14,364 nucleotides of DNA from Lentisphaeria bacterium (GCA_003477185.1 DMTJ01000412.1:1-14364), one strand, 5' to 3'; positions 6,350-13,556 are shown, counted from the stretch's first letter. Translations and numbers: made by a program. Notes: generated from the letters alone by a model not told the origin.

Positions 6350-7828
6350 ATGCGCCACAGCCCGATCCGTATCCTCTTCACTCTTTTGTGTTTTGTCCTA
6401 CCAGTGCTGGGTTCAGCCGGATCAAGCCGCAACCCCAATGTCGTGTATATTCTGGCGGACGACCTTGGCTACGGTGAGGTGGGCTACAATGGCCAAAAAA
6501 TGATCAAAACTCCGGAGCTCGATGCCTTGGCAGCCCAAGGCATGCGGTTCACAGGCCACTATTGCGGCAATGCGGTCTGCGCTCCGACTCGTTGCTCACT
6601 GATGACCGGCAAGCATCCTGGCCACGCCTACATTCGCGCGAACAGCCCCGGCTACCCCAATGGTCAGACACCATTGCCTGCCGAAACAGAAACCGTAGCA
6701 AAGCTCATGAAACGGGCCGGCTATGCTACCGCGGTCATCGGCAAGTGGGGACTCGGCGGGGTGCTTGAGAACGTGGACAATCCGGTCCTGAACAGCGGCC
6801 ATCCCAATAAGCAAGGCTTCGACCATTTCTTCGGCTACCTAGACCAACGCCGTGCCCATAACTACTACACAGATTTCCTCTGGCGCAATAATGAGATGGT
6901 CCGGCTGAATAATGGCCCCGGCAAAGGCAAGAATGACTACAGCCATGACCTGATGACTGAGGAAGCGGTCCAATGGATTACCCAAAACAAGGACCAGCCC
7001 TTCTTCCTCTACCTGGCCTACTGCATCCCACACACCAATTGGCAGGTACCAGAGTTAGGCGAGTACGCCGACAAGGACTGGCCCAAGGCGCACTACAAGG
7101 TCCAGGCCGCCATGGTCAGCCGCATGGACCGAGACATCGGGCGGATTGCACGGCTACTCGCGAAACTGGGGCTCGCCGAAAACACGTTGGTGGTCTTCAA
7201 CTCCGACAACGGTGCTCATGGCCAAGGCGAAACGCGCGAGTTCTTTTCCACGTCTGGAGAGCTGAAGGGCAAAAAGCGCACCATGTATGAAGGCGGCGTG
7301 CGCTCGCCAATGATGGCGTATTGGCCCGGCAAGATCCCAGCGGGCTCCACTAGCGATCATCTCTCGGCATTCTGGGACTTTCTGCCCACCATGGCCGACC
7401 TCACCGGCGAGCCGGTTCGCGGAGACACCGATGGCCTATCGATGCTGCCAACGCTGCTTGGTAAGGACGACCAACAGAAGCAGCACCAGTACCTCTACTG
7501 GGAACTCTACGAAGGCCACCCCAATTGCGGAGTGCGCATGGGGAAATGGAAGGGCGTTGTACTCAATCGCAAAAAGGGCATGGACATTGAGTTGTACGAT
7601 CTCAGCAAGGACGAGGCTGAGCTGCAGAACGTGGCGGCCCAGCATCCAGAAGTTGTCGATCGCATTCGCAAGGCAATGCTGAATGCCCACGAGCCCAGCG
7701 CGCTATGGGACAAGGATCACCCCGGGCGGTGCTACAACGTCGCAGAAGCCTGCAGACTAAACGGCGTCAAACCGATAGCCCGAAAGCCCAAGCCGCAGAA
7801 TAAGAAAAAGAAAAGGGCCGCAGAATAA
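6350..7828 (+). CDS. Secreted formylglycine-dependent sulfatase (S1 family), sulfatase 1
   Basis: A 492-aa exported hydrolase that removes sulfate esters, probably from a sulfated polysaccharide or glycan outside the cytoplasm. Residues 1-23 are a signal peptide (RILFTLLCFVLPVLGSA). The catalytic core begins NVVYILADDLGYGE, with metal ligands Asp37 and Asp38. Cys77 in CAPTR (77-81) is the residue converted to formylglycine. Further active-site elements are GKWGLGG (131-137), His228 in IPHTN, NSDNG (284-288) and the basic ELKGKKR segment near 304-310. All key residues are present and the length is normal. ATG 6350 is chosen because the signal peptide follows directly. The C-terminus is a Lys-rich tail (KPKPQNKKKKRAAE) created within a 25-bp tandem duplication. 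It heads an operon with two further sulfatase genes. The substrate cannot be told from sequence. Confidence 0.9.
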   Translation: MRHSPIRILFTLLCFVLPVLGSAGSSRNPNVVYILADDLGYGEVGYNGQKMIKTPELDALAAQGMRFTGHYCGNAVCAPTRCSLMTGKHPGHAYIRANSPGYPNGQTPLPAETETVAKLMKRAGYATAVIGKWGLGGVLENVDNPVLNSGHPNKQGFDHFFGYLDQRRAHNYYTDFLWRNNEMVRLNNGPGKGKNDYSHDLMTEEAVQWITQNKDQPFFLYLAYCIPHTNWQVPELGEYADKDWPKAHYKVQAAMVSRMDRDIGRIARLLAKLGLAENTLVVFNSDNGAHGQGETREFFSTSGELKGKKRTMYEGGVRSPMMAYWPGKIPAGSTSDHLSAFWDFLPTMADLTGEPVRGDTDGLSMLPTLLGKDDQQKQHQYLYWELYEGHPNCGVRMGKWKGVVLNRKKGMDIELYDLSKDEAELQNVAAQHPEVVDRIRKAMLNAHEPSALWDKDHPGRCYNVAEACRLNGVKPIARKPKPQNKKKKRAAE

Positions 7829-7841
7829 GAAAAAGAAAAGG
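7792..7841. repeat. 25-bp tandem duplication at the sulfatase 1/2 junction
   Basis: Two identical 25-bp units, 7792-7816 and 7817-7841, start GCCGCAGAATAAG and end AAAAAGAAAAGG. GCCG of a third copy follows. Since 25 is not a multiple of three, the second unit is read in another frame and supplies the TAA that ends sulfatase 1. With one unit only, the frame would run through GCC GAA AAA TGA and overlap the next ATG as ATGA. Confidence 0.85.
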
Positions 7842-7849
7842 GCCGAAAA

Positions 7850-9748
7850 ATGAAGACATCTGCACTCGCCGCACTCATCCTGACGCTATGGCCCGCACAG
7901 GGTTTTGCTGAGACCGTCACGCCCAAGGTCCCGAACATCGTCTGGCTGACCACCGAGGATAACTCGGCCTGCTGGTATCGGCTCTACAATCCCGACCATG
8001 GCGCCCCCATGCCCAATATTGAGCGACTCGCGAAGAGCGGTCTGGTGTTTAATAATGCCTATTCCTGTGCCCCTGTTTGCTCCGCTGCCAGGTCCACGAT
8101 CATCTCCGGTTGCTACGGCCCGCGCACTGGCGCGCACTACCATCGCCGCCAGCAGAGGGTGAAACTGCCAGACGGTCTGAAACCCTTTCCGGCCTATCTG
8201 CGCGAAGCCGGCTATTACACCACCAACAACCACAAGACCGATTATAACTACGCCCTCGACATGAAGGCGGCGTGGGACAACTCGTCTTCCAAGGCCAGCT
8301 ACCGCAACCGCGCCCCCGGACAGCCTTTCTTTCACGTTCAGAACTATGGCACGACTCACGAAGGCAAGCTGTTCGCGGACCTTCCAGCGGACCAACTGAC
8401 CGTACAGCCAGCCGATGTCAAGGTCTTCCCCTACCACCCAGATACGCCCACCTTCCGCAAGAAATATGCGCAGTACCTCACCCTGCACACGACAATCGAC
8501 GAACAGATGGGCCACATGATCGCTGCCCTAGAAAAGGACGGCCTGCTCGATGACACCTTTATCTTTCACTACGGCGACCACGGCGGTGTGTTGCCAGGCA
8601 GCAAGGGCTACGCGCACAACGACGGTCTGCAGGTCGCAATGGTCGTGCATGTGCCCAAAAACTGGCGCCACCTCGCTCCCGCTGAACCCGGTACTCGCGT
8701 GGATGGTATTGTCGAGTTTGTCGATCTTGGACCGACCGTTTTGAGCCTTGCCGGCCTTGAGGTTCCAGCCGAAATGGATGGCACGCCCTTCCTCGGCAAG
8801 AGCGTGTCTCGTGAAGATCTCGACCGCCGCGACACCGCCTTTGGCTATGCCGACCGCTTCGATGAGAAGTACGACATGGTCCGCTTTCTGCGCAAAAGCA
8901 ATTACACCTACTGGCGCAGCTACCAACCGTTTAATTACGATGGACTTCACAGCTTCTATCGCTACAAGCAACCCGCATTCTGCGAGTGGCGCGACCTGGC
9001 ACAAGCCGGGACCTTGAACCAGGCAAAGCAACAGTTCTACCAAGCTCGTCCCCCGGAAATGCTCTTCGACCTCGCCAAGGATCCACATGAGGTTCACAAC
9101 TTAGCCGATGATCCTGCCTACCAAGAAGTCCTCCTCGACTTGCGCCAGACATTGCAACAGCAAGTCCGTTCCCTCCCAGACCTCAGCTTCTTCCCAGAGT
9201 CCGTCTTCCTGAGAGAAAGCGACAAAAACGGTGCCACCTTCGGCCAGACTCACAAGGCGCTTATCGCCCGGCTCATCACCATCGCCGATCTTCAGCTGCT
9301 GCCATTTCCCCAGGCAAAGCAACAGCTCCGCGAAGCACTCGGGGCCGATGAAGCCTTGGAGCGCTACTGGGCACTGATCACCTGCAGCAGCTTTGGCAAG
9401 TCTGCCGCGGCCTTTGCAGAGACCATCAAGACGCTGGCCGCGAGCGATCCTGATCGGCTGGTACGTGTACGAGCAGCCGAATTCCTCGGGCTCACCGGAC
9501 TGGCTGACCCAATGCCAGCCATCTTTGCCGCGCTCAACGGCTGTGACGACCCGGTGGCGGTGAACCTGATTCTGAATAGCGTAGTCCTGCTTCGCGACGC
9601 CGCCGGGGTTACCGTCGATCCCGATGCTGTTGCGAACTCCGTATGGGCAAAACTCCCCGGCCTTGTCTGCCACCGAGTCGACTATCTCACTGGCGGGACT
9701 GGTGACGTACGAAAAAAGGAAGAAGGAAAAAGAAAAAAGAAGCAATAA
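7850..9748 (+). CDS. Secreted sulfatase (S1 family) with a C-terminal helical extension, sulfatase 2
   Basis: A 632-aa exported sulfatase-fold enzyme. Residues 1-20 form a signal peptide cut after GFA. The core starts VPNIVWLTTEDNSA, with Glu36 and Asp37 in place of the usual DD pair. The maturation site is Cys77 in CSAAR (77-81), a C-x-A-x-R variant of the normal C-x-P-x-R that is still compatible with formylglycine formation. NHKTDYN (127-133) and GDHGG (242-246) give the other active-site groups. The sulfatase part ends near residue 440. The remaining roughly 190 residues are helix-rich and resemble HEAT-type repeats (ASDPDRLVRVRAAEFLGLTG), perhaps for binding. A partial iterated motif (9630) lies near the end, which finishes in a basic tail. 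The 3' end is very purine-rich and abuts the next start. Activity is likely but not certain because of the altered motifs. Confidence 0.85.
   Translation: MKTSALAALILTLWPAQGFAETVTPKVPNIVWLTTEDNSACWYRLYNPDHGAPMPNIERLAKSGLVFNNAYSCAPVCSAARSTIISGCYGPRTGAHYHRRQQRVKLPDGLKPFPAYLREAGYYTTNNHKTDYNYALDMKAAWDNSSSKASYRNRAPGQPFFHVQNYGTTHEGKLFADLPADQLTVQPADVKVFPYHPDTPTFRKKYAQYLTLHTTIDEQMGHMIAALEKDGLLDDTFIFHYGDHGGVLPGSKGYAHNDGLQVAMVVHVPKNWRHLAPAEPGTRVDGIVEFVDLGPTVLSLAGLEVPAEMDGTPFLGKSVSREDLDRRDTAFGYADRFDEKYDMVRFLRKSNYTYWRSYQPFNYDGLHSFYRYKQPAFCEWRDLAQAGTLNQAKQQFYQARPPEMLFDLAKDPHEVHNLADDPAYQEVLLDLRQTLQQQVRSLPDLSFFPESVFLRESDKNGATFGQTHKALIARLITIADLQLLPFPQAKQQLREALGADEALERYWALITCSSFGKSAAAFAETIKTLAASDPDRLVRVRAAEFLGLTGLADPMPAIFAALNGCDDPVAVNLILNSVVLLRDAAGVTVDPDAVANSVWAKLPGLVCHRVDYLTGGTGDVRKKEEGKRKKKQ
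9630..9641 (+). repeat. Iterated motif, copy 4 (partial, in sulfatase 2)
   Basis: TTGCGAACTCCG matches the first 12 of 15 bases; the right arm is TAT instead of CAA. It is read as V-A-N-S-V-W in the same codon phase as the exact copies, in the weakly conserved C-terminal tail. Confidence 0.55.
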
Positions 9749-9749
9749 A

Positions 9750-10310
9750 ATGATTTCTCGCAGCCCTTCTGCTACTTCCACTCGCATTGATCGCTGCAGA
9801 GGCCACTGCCAGCAAACCAAATGTCGTCATCATCTATGGGGCCGACGTTGGTCTGGGCGATGTCCGCGTCTCCGGCAGTGAATTGATCCCGACGCCCAAT
9901 ATCGACCAGCTTGCCGCGGTGGGCCTTCGCTTCAACGATGGGCATTGCTCAGCGGCCACCTGCACCCCGTCCCGCTGCTGGCTGTTGACCAGGCGGCATG
10001 GCTTTCGCAATGGCGTGCCCATCTTTGCGCCCAAAGCGCCTCTTTCCATCCCAACAGACTCCTGACCTTGCCCAAGCTATGCAAGAAAGCCGGCTACCAG
10101 ACCGCGGTCATCGGAAAGTGGCACCTCGGGCTAGGCGTAAGGGCGTCAAAAGCGATTGGAATGGCGACGTCAAGCCCGGGCCTTTGGAGATTGGGCTCGA
10201 CTACTCCTTCCTCTTGCCTTCGACCAACGACCGCGTCCCCAGCGTCTATCTCGACAATCACCAGATCATCAATCTTGACCCCGCCGATCCGCTGTTTGTG
10301 GGTGTCCCCA
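9750..10310 (+). pseudogene. Frameshifted and truncated third sulfatase gene
   Basis: The 5' part of a secreted S1 sulfatase. ATG 9750 follows the sulfatase 2 TAA by one base, but the signal peptide (AALLLLPLALIAAEATA) is in another frame, so there is a frameshift within the first four codons. The core continues with NVVIIYGADVG (the usual DD is AD), IPTPNIDQLAA and an intact CTPSR. It then hits TGA at 10063-10065, where the next frame resumes as LTLPKLCKKAGYQTAVIGKWHLGLG. A third shift near 10135 leads to VKSDWNGDVKPGPLEIG, STNDRVPSVYLDNHQ and DPADPLFVG. Similarity stops around 10310, less than half of a normal sulfatase. At least three indels, one lost metal Asp and a missing 3' half make it non-functional. 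Confidence 0.8.
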
Positions 10311-10524
10311 AGCGCCCACAGCCAGCCACACCGTGTGACGAGCCGCAGCCATCGAGCATACTCACATGCTGCAACCGGAGACTGTGTGATCCTTGGTGAG
10401 CTTGGCTGGGGAGGTCAACGGATTCCGTCTTTTCTCTGTCTGGAACGAAGCAGGGGCACCGATCTGGTACGATGCGCCCATTGGTTGTGTGGTTGCAGAA
10501 TCAAGCGTAACTTCTTTCCGAAAG
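10311..10524. other. Stretch with no supported gene after the sulfatase pseudogene
   Basis: Plus-strand frames stay open by chance for parts of this stretch, but none continues the sulfatase or shows a recognisable motif. It marks the breakpoint where the 3' half of sulfatase 3 was lost. Confidence 0.4.
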
Positions 10525-11092
10525 TCAGGCACGAGCACGGATGAAGAGGAGCATCAGGACCAGGCCAACCGCGCCCCCAAGCAGGATGAAATCCGCCCCG
10601 CGCTCGCCAAACCGTGCCTGCAACCGCTCAAATGGACCCTCTTGCCGCGGGAGCGTGTCCGCTAGCGGGGTCCTCGCAAGAATGTAGAGCACCAAATCGC
10701 GATCGTCCCGAACCAGTTGCTGCAGTGGGATCGTCCGTTTCTTGCCTCCAAGGGTCTTCAGGAGTACCCGATCGTTGGGGCGGTCGAAGCCCTTATAAAG
10801 CGCCTGGACGGTCTCACCGGACGCACTGGTCCAGATTCCAGTTCGCGGGTCTTCAAACTCGATCTGGTAGCGACACTCGTTCGTAAGCTTGGTGAGCGGG
10901 TAGCGCTTTACAATGTCGCCCTTCAGACGAATCGAAACGTGTGTTCGATCGCGCCCGACGTACGTTCCGGAGATATCACTTCCGCTCCGTGCCTCGGAGC
11001 GGGCGCGCGTGCGCGGGCAGGCACAAAGCTCCAGCCATAAACAGCATGGCAGAGAATGATGCAGGCCTACACCCGATTGTGCTTTTATTCAT
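10525..11092 (-). pseudogene. SHD1-like small secreted/membrane protein gene, split by a frameshift
   Basis: Read on the minus strand. ATG (11092-11090) begins MNKSTIGCRPAS and runs through a convincing signal peptide, SAMLFMAGALCLPAHA. This frame reaches a TGA soon after (RGTERK-stop). The +1 frame is open across that point and continues to TGA at 10527-10525 for about 155 residues: SGSDISGTYVGRD, YQIEFEDPRTGIWTSASGE, LKTLGGKKRTIPLQQLVRDDRD, and finally a membrane anchor (ADFILLGGAVGLVLMLLFIRARA, ending at the stop). The middle part (IWTSASGETVQALY...VLLKTLGGKKRTIPLQQL) resembles SHD1-type domains common in PVC bacteria. The body lacks its own good start, and total length is 3n+1, so a single indel between signal peptide and body is the simplest reading. 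It could be a recent pseudogene or a sequence error. Confidence 0.6.
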
Positions 11093-11217
11093 TGTTCTTC
11101 ACGCTTAAATGTCACACTTAATCTTGCCCTTGCCGCGCTGCCGCCGGCCAGTATCGTAAACAACTTTTTCCTAAGCGCGTAACTCGTATACCCATCGTAG
11201 CATTTAGGGAGCCGGTT

Positions 11218-11248
11218 TTGCATGTCGGTTTGTGAAACGGACATGCAA
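11218..11248. promoter_or_regulatory. Strong hairpin/inverted repeat upstream of the 11269 gene
   Basis: TTGCATGTC-G-GTTT (11218-11231) pairs with AAAC-G-GACATGCAA (11235-11248). This is 13 base pairs with one G/G mismatch around a GTG loop. It lies 20 bases before the ATG at 11269 and in the divergent space with the minus-strand SHD1-like gene. There is no T-run, so an operator or mRNA leader structure is more likely than a terminator. It could also be a mobile-element end. Confidence 0.5.
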
Positions 11249-11268
11249 TAATTCACCCGGTAGATTTT

Positions 11269-12022
11269 ATGTTTGTCACCTCAAACTTCAAAAAGCGCGC
11301 CGCCCGCAGGGCGCGGGAAGATGAATTCCGGGACGCCTCCAGCGCGCCTGCGCGCCACGAAACCGAGGACCGTTGCCGCATCCTCGATCGGAAGAATGCG
11401 CTGAGCGACCGCATGTTTGAGTGGTACCTGAATCATCAGCGCATGGGCTGGGCACTGGTGCTCTCGGAAGGTGGGCACTTCGTATGCGCTGCGGATTTCC
11501 ATAGCAACGCTGATTCGGAATCCAGATTCGGGGGGCGTGGTGGCCCACTTAGTGAAGACCTGCTTCGCTCATGAGAACGAAAACCTGCGCATCGGCAAGC
11601 TTGAGATGAGAGACAAAATGGCGGCGCTGTGCGCCTTCGACATCGGCGACGAGATGGGCAGCGGCCAAGTAAACGTGGTGACCAAGGTGCATTCTACGGT
11701 CAGAAACGCTTCGGGATTCATCCGCCAGAATCTTGATCGCGTGGCCATGGATCCAGCTTTACGGCGCACGATTGAGCGCACGCAGTCTATGTCTGTGCCC
11801 CCGGGAAGCCAAGCTGAGAGCCGCGAACGCGTAAACACGCTGAGCCTCACCGTGGATGACTTGGGGCCGACGCGCGATGGTCTCCTGTTGGACCTTTTTC
11901 AGTGCGTTGCCGGTATCCTGAAAGGTCCTAGCTCTCGGCCTCGGCGCTACGCCGCACACAAGCCAGCCACCATCCTCGAACTACTGCGCCGCTATCGGCA
12001 TCATCTTGAGACTGAGCAATAA
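11269..12022 (+). pseudogene. Unrecognised gene of about 250 codons, broken at a G6 run
   Basis: Two overlapping frames appear to be one protein. The first (ATG 11269, TGA 11572-11574) gives a very basic N-terminus (FKKRAARRARED), then MFEWYLNHQRMGWALVLSEGGHFVCAADFHSNADSE in part. The second, in the next frame, reads GVVAHLVKTCFAHENENLRIG, then DIGDEMGSGQVNVVTKVHST, VPPGSQAESRERVNT and ELLRRYRHHLETEQ before TAA at 12020-12022. Joining them at the G6 run (11530-11535) gives one product with protein-like composition throughout; removing one G would restore the frame. Codon choice in both parts resembles the neighbouring genes. I do not recognise a family, signal peptide or membrane segment. It is not a receiver domain, although it sits where a CreB-type regulator might be expected. 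The two halves could also be unrelated frames. Confidence 0.42.
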
Positions 12023-12061
12023 TAGAGCCTGTCTGCGGGGCGGCCTTGGAATGGCGCGAGC

Positions 12062-13492
12062 GTGAAGCTCCACGTCCGCCTTCTGCTGACCATCCTTCCG
12101 GTTCTGGGACTTGGTATCTACCTGCTTGCCCGATCTGTGCTCGGCGACGTCCGCCAGCAATACTTGGAGAGCATGGAAGAGACCATGGTCGACGCGTCCA
12201 CTGTGCTGGCCTGTATCGTGAGCGAGCGCCTCGAGCATGGCGCCACCGTCGATGAGGCCATGCGCCATGCCATGATTGCCGTCCATAACCGCACCTTAAA
12301 CGTCCGAATCTACGGCAAGGCCAAGTCAGCCGTCAATCTCCATGTGCTGGCTACCGATGCCGCAGGAGTCGTGGTCTTCGATTCGTACGATGAAGTGGTG
12401 GGACAGGATTTTTCACGCTGGAATGACGTGCTGCGAACGCTGCGCGGCGAGTATGGTGCGCGCTCCACTCGCAAAGACCCAGACGACCCAGACACCAGTA
12501 CGCTCTATGTGGCCTCGCCGATTCTTGATGGCGACCAGATCATCGGCGTCCTATCCGTGGGCAAGCCAGCCGGGAGCGTCCGGCAGTTCATCGACGTAGC
12601 CAGGCGCAATACCATACGTGCATCGCAGTGGGCGGCCCTGGCCGTAGCCGGCATGCTGATCCTGCTCACGCTTTGGGTCACGCGCCCCATCCGGCGCTTG
12701 ATCGAGTACGCCGAGCAACTCCGACAAGGCAGGCGTGCCAGTCGCCCCGACCTCGGGGCGGGCGAAATGGCGCGCTTGGGAGACGCCTTCCAGGGCCTCC
12801 ATGATGAGCTCGCCGGAAGACACTACGCAGAGCGCTATATCCAGACTCTCACCCACGAAATGAAAAGCCCGCTCGCGGCAATCCGCGGCGCTGCCGAACT
12901 CCTCCAAGAGGACATGCCTGCCGCAGACCGCGCTCGCTTCATCGGCAACATCCAGCGGGAGTCTGAGCGCCTGAGCCGCCTCGCAGACTCACTGCTGCGC
13001 CTTTCCATCGTCGAAGGCAAGACTGCGCTAGAGGATTCCACAGCTGTCGCACTCGACGTGCTTTGTGCCGCGATTGCGAACTCCGCAAGTACGTCCGAAG
13101 CGGCAGTGCGAGTGCGCACAGATCTCGCTCCAGTCGTGGTCACAGGGGATGAGGCGCTGCTGCGTCAGGCCATCGGCAATCTGGTGCAGAACGCCGTAGA
13201 ATTCTCGCCAGTTGCTGGCGAGGTCAGCCTGACGCTCAGGAACGAGAACGCAGCGGCAGTGCTCCGCGTCCAAGATCAAGGGCCGGGCATTCCCGAATAC
13301 GCACTTTCGCGTGTCTGCGAGCGGTTCTATTCCCTAGCTCGCCCGAACTCCGCCAAGAGCACCGGCCTGGGCCTGAGCATCGTCTCCGAGGTCGCCCAGC
13401 TGCACAGCGGCGATTTTACGCTGGTGAACGGCGAACAGGTAGGCGCAGTTGCCACCCTACGCCTTCCGATCGCGCCAATAGCCAGCAGCTAG
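12062..13492 (+). CDS. creC: Sensor histidine kinase CreC
   Basis: An inner-membrane two-component kinase, 476 aa, GTG start at 12062. TM1 is residues 5-23 and is followed by an extracytoplasmic sensor region with the CreC-typical stretches VGQDFSRWNDV, LRGEYGARST and IIGVLSVGKP. TM2 is 190-206 and a HAMP region spans about 207-258. The phospho-acceptor is His265 in LTHEMKSPLAAIRG. The ATP-binding part has the N box (Asn373, Asn377 in GNLVQNAVEFS), DQGPGIP (405-411), FYSLARPNSAKSTGLGLS and VSEVAQL. These blocks match E. coli CreC closely from memory. All catalytic residues are present. A response regulator (CreB) is normally adjacent but none is seen. A PhoD-like gene follows 85 bases later, which recalls the old name PhoM and a possible link to phosphate. 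One iterated motif lies at residues 338-342 between the two kinase subdomains. Confidence 0.93.
   Translation: MKLHVRLLLTILPVLGLGIYLLARSVLGDVRQQYLESMEETMVDASTVLACIVSERLEHGATVDEAMRHAMIAVHNRTLNVRIYGKAKSAVNLHVLATDAAGVVVFDSYDEVVGQDFSRWNDVLRTLRGEYGARSTRKDPDDPDTSTLYVASPILDGDQIIGVLSVGKPAGSVRQFIDVARRNTIRASQWAALAVAGMLILLTLWVTRPIRRLIEYAEQLRQGRRASRPDLGAGEMARLGDAFQGLHDELAGRHYAERYIQTLTHEMKSPLAAIRGAAELLQEDMPAADRARFIGNIQRESERLSRLADSLLRLSIVEGKTALEDSTAVALDVLCAAIANSASTSEAAVRVRTDLAPVVVTGDEALLRQAIGNLVQNAVEFSPVAGEVSLTLRNENAAAVLRVQDQGPGIPEYALSRVCERFYSLARPNSAKSTGLGLSIVSEVAQLHSGDFTLVNGEQVGAVATLRLPIAPIASS
13074..13088 (+). repeat. Iterated 15-bp motif, copy 5 (in creC)
   Basis: Exact TTGCGAACTCCGCAA, read I-A-N-S-A-S in the variable connector between the dimerisation and ATP-binding domains of CreC. 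It is followed by TSEAA, similar to the residues after copy 3. Confidence 0.8.
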
Positions 13493-13534
13493 GGCAGGAA
13501 GACGCTTGATCCCGCTTGATTCCCACGCCGATAC

Positions 13535-13556
13535 GGGGCAATGTGCCCCATTGCCC
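13535..13556. promoter_or_regulatory. Mutually exclusive hairpins between creC and the PhoD-like gene
   Basis: GGGGCA (13535-13540) can pair with TGCCCC (13544-13549). Alternatively GGGCAAT (13536-13542) can pair with ATTGCCC (13550-13556). The two share bases and cannot form together. The site lies 43-64 bases after the creC stop and just before the next ATG. It may be a creC terminator or a leader control structure. There is no T-run. Confidence 0.35.

Noticed and set aside
7525..7539. TTGCGGAGTGCGCAT, a 13/15 match to the inverted iterated motif
   Set aside because: It has two mismatches, is read in another codon phase and encodes conserved sulfatase sequence, so it is probably chance.
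10393..11040. Several plus-strand frames of 90-107 codons
   Set aside because: They lie opposite the minus-strand SHD1-like gene, which has a signal peptide and a membrane anchor, so the plus frames are shadows.
11281..11959. Minus-strand frames of 66-93 codons opposite the unknown gene
   Set aside because: They are short, broken into different frames and have no recognisable features; the plus-strand reading is more coherent.
13343..13356. CCGAACTCCGCCAA, similar to the iterated motif
   Set aside because: It needs an insertion to align and lies in the conserved CreC segment ARPNSAKSTGLG, so it is ordinary coding sequence.
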